From an uncultured Clostridia bacterium (GTDB lineage Bacteria; Bacillota; Clostridia; Oscillospirales; Butyricicoccaceae): DNA of 11,551 nt. Both the position numbers and the translations under genes were made by a program. Shown here one piece after another: positions 6,490 through 11,551 of the stretch. Position 1 is the stretch's first letter, and the number at the start of each line of letters is the position of its first letter. The DNA is taken from NCBI GenBank assembly GCA_910586575.1, contig CAJUJQ010000102.1, positions 1 to 11,551 on the forward strand, written 5' to 3'. The notes below the pieces were generated by a model. It worked only from the letters and a program-made list of their open reading frames with translations. It did no database searches and had not been told where the DNA came from.

Positions 6490-6652
6490 CTAGTGCTCCA
6501 TCCGGCCAAAAATCGAACTCGTTCTTGGGCTGGATTTCCGCATGGCTACGTTATCGTCCTTGACGGGCGTCAGCCCGCCTGCGTCCTCTGCCTTGACCTG
6601 CGAAAATCCCGCTCCAAGCCCAAGTCCGCTTTCTAGCTGGATGGAGCACTAG
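6490..6652. mobile_element. MITE-like inverted-repeat element, 163 bp
   Basis: The ends are perfect 14-bp inverted repeats: CTAGTGCTCCATCC at 6490-6503 and its complement at 6639-6652. The arms keep partial complementarity inwards, for example CTTGGGCTGGA (6524-6534) against TCCAAGCCCAAG (6613-6624), and the centre has a GGGC-GTCA-GCCC hairpin near 6575. There is no room for a transposase. The outermost CTAG is palindromic at both ends, so a TA or CTAG target duplication is possible but cannot be told from the repeat itself. It starts 11 bases after the CHAP-like remnant and ends at the terminator of the dehydrogenase gene. It may instead be a conserved structured RNA or REP-like element. Confidence 0.65.
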
Positions 6653-6681
6653 AAAAGAACCCGCCGAGCGGGTCCTTTTTT
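6653..6681 (-). terminator. Bidirectional terminator after the dehydrogenase gene
   Basis: A perfect 6-bp stem (ACCCGC with GCGGGT, 3-base loop, 6659-6673) is flanked by an A run on the left (6653-6656) and a run of T on the right (6676-6681). It can therefore work on either strand. For the minus-strand dehydrogenase gene it lies about 17 bases beyond the stop codon. Confidence 0.8.
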
Positions 6682-6697
6682 GCTGCTCTTTTGACAG

Positions 6698-7429
6698 TCA
6701 GAAGCCGAAGCCGCCGGTTACGCCGAGCACCTGCCCGGTGATAAAGGCGCTTTCGGGGGAGGCTAGGAAGCGGATGGCTTTGGCGGCTTCCTCCGGCGTG
6801 CCGAGCCGCCCGAGCGGGGTTTCCTCCGCGAGTGCCTGTAGGGTTTCGGCGCTGTGGACGCGGTTCATGTCGGTATCGATCACGCCGGGCGCGACACAAT
6901 TCACGCGGATGCCGGACGGCCCAAGCTCGAGCGCCAGCGATTTGGACAGCCCGATGAGCGCAGCCTTGGAGGCGGCATAGTGGCTCTCGCAGCTCGCGCC
7001 GGTCACGCCCCAGACCGATGAAACGGTCACAATCGCGCCGCCCGGCACCGCGAAAAAGTCGGGCAGCACCGCCTGGACCGCATAAAAAGTGCTTTTCAGG
7101 TTGCTGTCGAACAGGAAGTCCCAATCCTCGTCGGTGATGTCCTGGAACAGCTTTTGCTGTGCCGCGCCCGCATTGCAGACCAGCGCGTCTATCCGCCCGA
7201 ATGCGGCGCGGATTTGCCGGGCGCATTCGTGGACTTCACTGCGCCTGCGCATGTCGCCGCGCACGGCAAGGACGGCGCAGCCCTCCGCAGCCAGTTTCCG
7301 CACGAGTGCCTGTGCGGCGGCTTCGCTGCTGTGCCAGCTGAAAGCGGTGCGCCAGCCCGCGCGAGCAAACTCCCGCACCGCCGCCGCGCCGATGCCCCGG
7401 GAACCTCCGGTAATCCATACGGATTTCAT
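6698..7429 (-). CDS. SDR oxidoreductase, probably EF-P 5-aminopentanone reductase type
   Basis: This is a classical short-chain dehydrogenase/reductase of 243 residues, NAD(P)H-dependent and cytoplasmic. The cofactor motif T-G-G-S-R-G-I-G spans 7-14, C-N-A-G 85-88, and the catalytic tetrad is N110, S138, Y151 and K155 with normal spacing. P-G-V-I-D-T-D (181-187) and the terminal T-G-G-F-G-F fit the family. General annotation would be FabG-like 3-oxoacyl-ACP reductase. However, the active-site loop S-S-V-W-G-V-T-G-A-S-C-E (137-148) recalls Bacillus YmfI, which reduces the 5-aminopentanone on elongation factor P to 5-aminopentanol, and differs from the usual FabG loop. That assignment is from memory. 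The gene is alone: no fatty acid synthesis genes adjoin it. The ATG has AAAGGGG 6 bases upstream. No promoter is visible between it and the pfkA terminator 22 bases upstream, so it may depend on read-through. Confidence 0.85.
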   Translation of the reverse strand: MKSVWITGGSRGIGAAAVREFARAGWRTAFSWHSSEAAAQALVRKLAAEGCAVLAVRGDMRRRSEVHECARQIRAAFGRIDALVCNAGAAQQKLFQDITDEDWDFLFDSNLKSTFYAVQAVLPDFFAVPGGAIVTVSSVWGVTGASCESHYAASKAALIGLSKSLALELGPSGIRVNCVAPGVIDTDMNRVHSAETLQALAEETPLGRLGTPEEAAKAIRFLASPESAFITGQVLGVTGGFGF

Positions 7430-7450
7430 GAAATGCCCCTTTCCAGTATC

Positions 7451-7480
7451 AAAAACGGGGCGGACAATGCCGCCCCATTT
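7451..7480 (-). terminator. Rho-independent terminator after pfkA
   Basis: Perfect 7-bp arms (7457-7463 with 7470-7476, GGGGCGG and CCGCCCC) surround a 6-base loop. On the minus strand a G follows the stem and then five T (7451-7455). It starts about 10 bases past the pfkA stop. Confidence 0.85.
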
Positions 7481-7486
7481 GGTTGG

Positions 7487-8464
7487 TTAAATCGCAACGG
7501 TCAGCTGCGCTTCCAGCAGGTTCTCATTCAGGGTCTTGCTCTTGGACAGGCCCTCCTCAATATCAATATCGGTAATCTTGTTTTTGTCGAATACGACAAT
7601 CCGCTTGGATTTGCCGTCCTCAATGCACTTGACCGCCCAGTAGCCCATGCGGGTCGCCATAATGCGGTCCTGAGAGGTCGGCGTGCCGCCGCGCTGGATA
7701 TGGCCCAGGATGGTGACGCGGGTGTCGATGCCGGTGTTTTCATGAATCCGGTCGGCGACGGACTGCGCGCTGCCGTAGCCCTCGGCTACAATAATGATAT
7801 GGTGGTTGCGCCCCTTGATCCGGCCGGTACGCATTTTGTCAATGACGTCTACGTCGAAATCAATATCCTGTTCCGGGAGCAGGGTCGCGGTTGCGCCAAC
7901 CGCACAGCCGACGTTCAGTGCCAGATGGCCCGCGTGACGGCCCATGACCTCTACCACCGAGCAGCGCTCGTGGGACTGCATGGTGTCGCGCAGCTTGTCG
8001 ATACAGTCTACCGCTGTGTTGCACGCCGTGTCAAAGCCGATGGTGTAATCGGTGCAGACAATATCATTATCAATCGTGCCGGGGACGCCGATGCAGGGGA
8101 CGCCCAGCCGGGAAAGTGCCTGCGCGCCGCGGAAGGTGCCGTCGCCGCCGCAGCAGATCAGGCCGTCAATACCCAGGTATTTACAGGAATCAACTGCCTT
8201 TTGAATGCCCTCTTCCGTCATCATTTCCTTGCAGCGGGCTGTGTACAGCATGGTGCCGCCCTTGCGGATAATACCGTCTACACTGCGCGCCGACAGCTCG
8301 ACGATATCACCGTTGATGAGGCCGCTGTAGCCGCGGCGGATTCCCAGCACAGAAATGCCGTGCGCCGAAGCAGTACGTACAACCGCGCGGATGACCGCGT
8401 TCATGCCCGGCGCGTCGCCGCCGCTGGTGAGGATGCCGATCCTGCGAATGGGTTTTTTGTCCAT
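7487..8464 (-). CDS. pfkA: ATP-dependent 6-phosphofructokinase
   Basis: PfkA phosphorylates fructose 6-phosphate to fructose 1,6-bisphosphate with ATP, the committed step of glycolysis, as a cytoplasmic tetramer. The 325-residue product has group A length. Motifs are G-G-D-A-P-G-M-N (15-22), G-G-D-G-T (106-110), P-G-T-I-D-N-D (128-134) with catalytic D132, M-G-R-H-A-G (174-179) and G-H-I-Q-R-G-G (254-260). Glycine rather than aspartate in G-G-D-G-T and glycine rather than lysine in P-G-T-I-D mark the ATP-using form, not the pyrophosphate-using one. The start M-D-K-K-P is chosen because GGAGGG lies 9 bases upstream; an upstream in-frame ATG at 8500 would add 12 residues but has no good site. 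The gene has its own promoter and terminator. The dnaE-pfkA order is common in Bacillota. Confidence 0.97.
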   Translation of the reverse strand: MDKKPIRRIGILTSGGDAPGMNAVIRAVVRTASAHGISVLGIRRGYSGLINGDIVELSARSVDGIIRKGGTMLYTARCKEMMTEEGIQKAVDSCKYLGIDGLICCGGDGTFRGAQALSRLGVPCIGVPGTIDNDIVCTDYTIGFDTACNTAVDCIDKLRDTMQSHERCSVVEVMGRHAGHLALNVGCAVGATATLLPEQDIDFDVDVIDKMRTGRIKGRNHHIIIVAEGYGSAQSVADRIHENTGIDTRVTILGHIQRGGTPTSQDRIMATRMGYWAVKCIEDGKSKRIVVFDKNKITDIDIEEGLSKSKTLNENLLEAQLTVAI

Positions 8465-8501
8465 TATATAATTCCCTCCATCTTGCATGGTGTCTGTCAT
8501 T

Positions 8502-8524
8502 CGGAGCCTTTGGACAGTGCTCCG
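8502..8524 (-). promoter_or_regulatory. Hairpin in the pfkA leader
   Basis: A perfect 6-bp stem (CGGAGC with GCTCCG) with an 11-base loop lies just inside the predicted transcript start. No T run follows, so it is not a terminator. It may stabilise the mRNA 5' end. Confidence 0.35.
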
Positions 8525-8535
8525 GAGCTTACTTC

Positions 8536-8544
8536 ATTATATCA
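8536..8544 (-). promoter_or_regulatory. Extended -10 promoter for pfkA
   Basis: The minus strand reads TGATATAAT, a perfect TATAAT -10 (8536-8541) with the extended TG one base upstream (8543-8544). No good -35 lies at 16-18 bases, as is usual for extended -10 promoters. Transcription would start near 8529, leaving a leader of about 65 bases before the pfkA ATG. Confidence 0.7.
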
Positions 8545-8619
8545 TGTTTCAACCGCAAAATACACCCTGTTTTTCACTTTTCTGTGGGAGATTTTGACCC
8601 GGCTCTACCGCGTAGGAGA

Positions 8620-11525
8620 TCACCTGAGAACGACGTTTTCCGCCCCTAGGATTGCGCGGAGCGCTTCCAGGGCGGCGGCGTTCCGGGAAACCCAGAGGCC
8701 GCGCGGGGCAAGGAACTTCTTCTTGCTGTCCTGCGGGTAGAACCTGACCGGGATATCGCCCCGGTTCTGGGAGAGCACGTCCTTGATGCGGTCGAATTCT
8801 TCGCCCTCCATCGATGCCAGTTTCAAATGCAGTTGGCCGTTCGCGTCCTTCGCCGCCTGCTTGATGCTGTCTGGCGCACGCCGCTGCGGCTGGCGCGTCA
8901 GTGACGCAACCGTCTCCTCGGTCAGCGGGCGCACCATGTCGGTGATGACCTTGGGCGCTTCTTCCTCGCGCGCGTCAATCCGCCCGTCAAGCAGCACGGC
9001 AGAGTCCTCCTTGAGCAGCCCGCTGAATTCCTGGAGCGTGCGCGGGAATACGACAAGCTCCAGCCCCCCCGATTCGTCCTCCGCCTGTACATATGCCATC
9101 ATGCCGCCGTTTCGGGTGGTCCTGAGCCGCACCGTGGTGACAACCGCCGCAAGCCGTACCTTCATCCCGTCCCGGTAAACTGGGTTTTCGACGTTTTCGC
9201 CCGTCAGGTCGTCAATCAGCGCGCGGATTTTTGCCGCCTGCGACTGCGCCGCAAGCGACCGGTATTCGTCCATCGGATGTCCGGACAGGTACAGCCCCGT
9301 GACTTCCTTTTCCATCGCGAGACGTTCCCTGCGCGGGAATTCCTGCACGTTCGGCAGCGCGATATGCGCGTCCCGGATTTCCTCGTTGCCCATACCGAAC
9401 AGGTCGAGCTGCCCTTCCAGGTTGCGGCGGCGGCTGGCGTTGGCCGCGTCCAGTACCCGTGGGTAGACCATCAGCAGCTGGCGGCGGTTCGCTCCCATCG
9501 AGTCAAACGCGCCTGCCTTGATTAAGCTTTCCAGCGCGCGGCGGTTCAGGTCATAGCTGCCCAGACGGTCGCAGAAATCCTGGAACGAGCGGTATTTGCC
9601 GCCGCGTTCGCGCTCCTGCACCAGCTGTTTCATGAAGCCGCGCCCGACGTTCTTAATGGCGGACAGCCCGAACCGGATGGCATTGTCCGAAACCGAGAAT
9701 TCGTCGTAGGATTCATTGACGTCGGGCGGCAGCACGCGGATGCCCATATCCCGTGCGGCGGCGATATACTCCGAAACCTTGCCCGCCCAGTCGAGCACCG
9801 AGGTCAGCAGCGCCGCCATGTATTCCCGTGGGTAATGGCATTTCAGATAAGCGGTGCGGAAGGCGACCAGCGCGTAGCACACCGCGTGCGACTTGTTAAA
9901 GCCGTAGTTTGCGAAGTCGAGGATTTCATCAAAAATCGCGGCGGCGGTTTCCGCGGGCACGCCGCGCCTGACCGCGCCGTCAATGCCAAGCTCCTCGTTG
10001 CCGTGGATAAAGTTGATGCGCTCCTTTTCCAGCTCCTTGAACTTTTTCTTGCTCATCGCGCGCCGCACCATATCCGCCTTGCCAAGCGAGTATCCCGCCA
10101 GCGCCTGGAAAACCTGCATGACCTGCTCCTGATAGACCATACAGCCGTAGGTGACGGACAGGATGGGTTCCAGAAGCGGGTGCTTGTAGGTCACCTTTTC
10201 CGGATTGTGGCGGCATTCGGTGTAGCGCGGGATATACTGCATCGGGCCGGGGCGGTACAGCGCGATCACCGCCGTAATATCCTCAATCGACTGCGGGCGC
10301 AGGTTCATCACCACGTTCGTCATGCCGCCCGATTCCAGCTGGAACACGCCCATGGTGCTGCCCTTCCAAAGCATTTGGTAGGTCGCCTCGTCATCAAGCG
10401 GTACGTTGTCCATCCGGAAATCAGGACTCCGCCGATGAATCATTTTTTCCGCGTCCGCGATGACAGTCAGGTTGCGCAGGCCGAGGAAGTCCATTTTCAG
10501 CAGCCCAAGCTCCTCCAGCGTCACCATGGTATACTGTGTGACCGGCTGGCCGTCATTCACCGAAAGCGGGACGTAGGTATCAACCGGGTCCTTCGTAATG
10601 ACAACGCCCGCCGCGTGGGTGGAGGCGTGGCGCGGCATGCCTTCCAAAGCGCGCGCGGTGTCTATCAGGTTTTTCACCTTGGGGTCGCCGTCGTACATTT
10701 TTTTCAGCTCGGGATTGGATTTCAGCGCCTTGTCAATGGTGATATGCAGTTCCATTGGCACCTGCTTGGCAATCACATCGACCTCGTTGTACGGGATGTT
10801 CAGGGCGCGGCCTACATCGCGGATGGCGCCGCGCGCAGCCATCGTGCCGAAGGTGACAATCTGCGCCACATGGTCCGCGCCGTATTTTTCGGTGACGTAC
10901 TGGATGACCTCGGGGCGGCGCACATAACAGAAATCAATATCGATATCGGGCATGGAGACGCGCTCCGGGTTAAGGAAGCGCTCGAAATAAAGTGAATAAT
11001 GGATGGGGTCCAGGTCTGTAATACCCAAACAGTAAGCGACAATCGAACCCGCCGCCGAGCCGCGCCCCGGCCCGACCGGGATGCCGCTGCGCTTAGCAAA
11101 GCCGATGAAATCGGAGACAATCAGGAAATAATCGACAAAGCCCATTTTCGCGATCATATCAAGCTCATATTGCAGGCGCTGGCGCACCTCCTCGCCGCCG
11201 TCTGGATAGCGCTGCGCGAAGCCCTCGTCGCAGCGCTTGCGCAGGTAGGTTTCGGCGGTGTAGCCTTCGGGCACGTCGAATTGGGGCAGGTGGTACTTGC
11301 CGAACTCGAATTCGACCTGGCAGCGCGCGGCGATTTGGAGCGTATTGGAAAGCGCCTCCGGGGCGTCGGCAAACAGCTGCCGCATCTCGCCCTCGCTCTT
11401 GATATAAAATTCCTCGGTTTGGAATTTCATGCGGGTGGGGTCGTCTACGGTCTTGCCCATCTGGATGGCCATCAGCACATCCTGAAGCGCGGCGTCCTCC
11501 CGGGTCAGGTAGTGCGCGTCGTTGG
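8620..11525 (-). CDS. dnaE: DNA polymerase III subunit alpha DnaE, 5'-truncated
   Basis: DnaE is a C-family replicative DNA polymerase of the replisome; in Bacillota it normally works beside PolC, chiefly on the lagging strand. About 968 codons remain. The visible part starts at I-S-N-D-A-H-Y-L-T-R-E-D, the end of the PHP region. The palm follows with G-P-G-R-G-S-A-A-G-S (about 11045-11075), the catalytic pair in M-P-D-I-D-I-D-F (about 10930-10953) and the third aspartate in L-L-K-M-D-F-L-G-L (about 10485-10510). Helix-hairpin-helix and OB-fold (A-Y-V-Q-A-E-D-E, near 9085-9110) parts come after. Aligning the catalytic aspartates with E. coli D401, D403 and D555 suggests about 200 residues are missing. 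The true start lies off the window; the GTG at 11476-11478 and the following ATG are internal. The frame stays open into the adapter, whose bases must not be translated. No clear terminator follows the stop at 8620-8622. Confidence 0.97.
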
Positions 11526-11551
11526 AGATCGGAAGAGCACACGTCTGAACT
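11526..11551. other. Illumina TruSeq adapter sequence at contig end
   Basis: From 11526 the sequence begins AGATCGGAAGAGC and continues as the standard TruSeq read adapter to the last base, 26 bases in all. Bacterial DNA stops at about 11525, where the dnaE frame is still matching conserved protein (S-N-D-A-H-Y). Any protein translated from here, such as a frame beginning M-C-S-S-D-L on the minus strand, is an artefact. Confidence 0.97.

Noticed and set aside
5955..6509. 184-codon minus-strand frame opposite the CHAP-like remnant
   Set aside because: No ribosome binding site or motif is seen, it enters the inverted-repeat element, and the opposite frame has clear domain signatures.
8585..8619. 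Terminator for dnaE
   Set aside because: The only foldback there is short and imperfect and is not followed by a T run.
7154..8740. Long plus-strand open frame (528 codons) opposite pfkA and part of the dehydrogenase
   Set aside because: It spans two genes and their promoter and terminator regions on the other strand, with no recognisable domain.
9835..10995. Plus-strand open frame (386 codons) opposite dnaE
   Set aside because: The opposing dnaE frame holds the catalytic motifs; this is a composition shadow.
11165..11542. Minus-strand frame starting M-C-S-S-D-L
   Set aside because: Its first codons come from the sequencing adapter and the rest is out of frame with dnaE.

Overview
The window reads as a GC-rich chromosomal segment of a Gram-positive Clostridia-type bacterium (Bacillota, plausibly Oscillospirales or a neighbouring gut lineage). 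The reasons are the gene content and order (dnaE followed by pfkA, a RecD2-type helicase instead of a RecBCD subunit, and an MreB/Mbl-type actin), strong GGAGG-like ribosome binding sites, and near-consensus sigma-A promoters. No species can be named from this sequence. Nearly everything is encoded on the minus strand, so transcription runs right to left.

Right end (8620-11551): a 5'-truncated dnaE, the replicative DNA polymerase III alpha subunit, lacking roughly its first 200 residues. The last 26 bases are not genomic. They match the Illumina TruSeq adapter, so the contig ends in uncut adapter. Downstream of dnaE, pfkA (ATP-dependent phosphofructokinase) has its own extended -10 promoter, a leader hairpin and a terminator. 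A short-chain dehydrogenase follows. Its active-site region resembles the YmfI-type reductases of elongation factor P modification more than a typical FabG.

Centre (5900-6697): a scar-like stretch on which no intact gene can be defended. It holds a plus-strand remnant of a CHAP/NlpC-like extracellular domain with no ribosome binding site, then a 163-bp element with perfect 14-bp terminal inverted repeats and partly self-complementary arms (MITE-like). The element abuts the terminator of the dehydrogenase gene.

Left half (194-5894): a small membrane-anchored protein and recD2 form a two-gene operon. It ends in a hairpin cluster with GC-rich 16-bp tandem repeats. A strong promoter at 3010-3038 then starts a second operon: mreB, a SHOCT-domain protein of unknown function, and tadA (tRNA adenosine deaminase), ending in a long-stem terminator at 194-237. 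A possible further minus-strand promoter near 92-121 points out of the left edge.

Most of the window is conserved housekeeping DNA: replication, DNA repair, glycolysis, cell shape and tRNA editing. I found no CRISPR array, rRNA, tRNA, toxin-antitoxin pair or new multigene defence system. The points worth a second look are the adapter end, the inverted-repeat element with the neighbouring gene remnant, the probable EF-P reductase, and two poorly characterised proteins sitting with recD2 and mreB.
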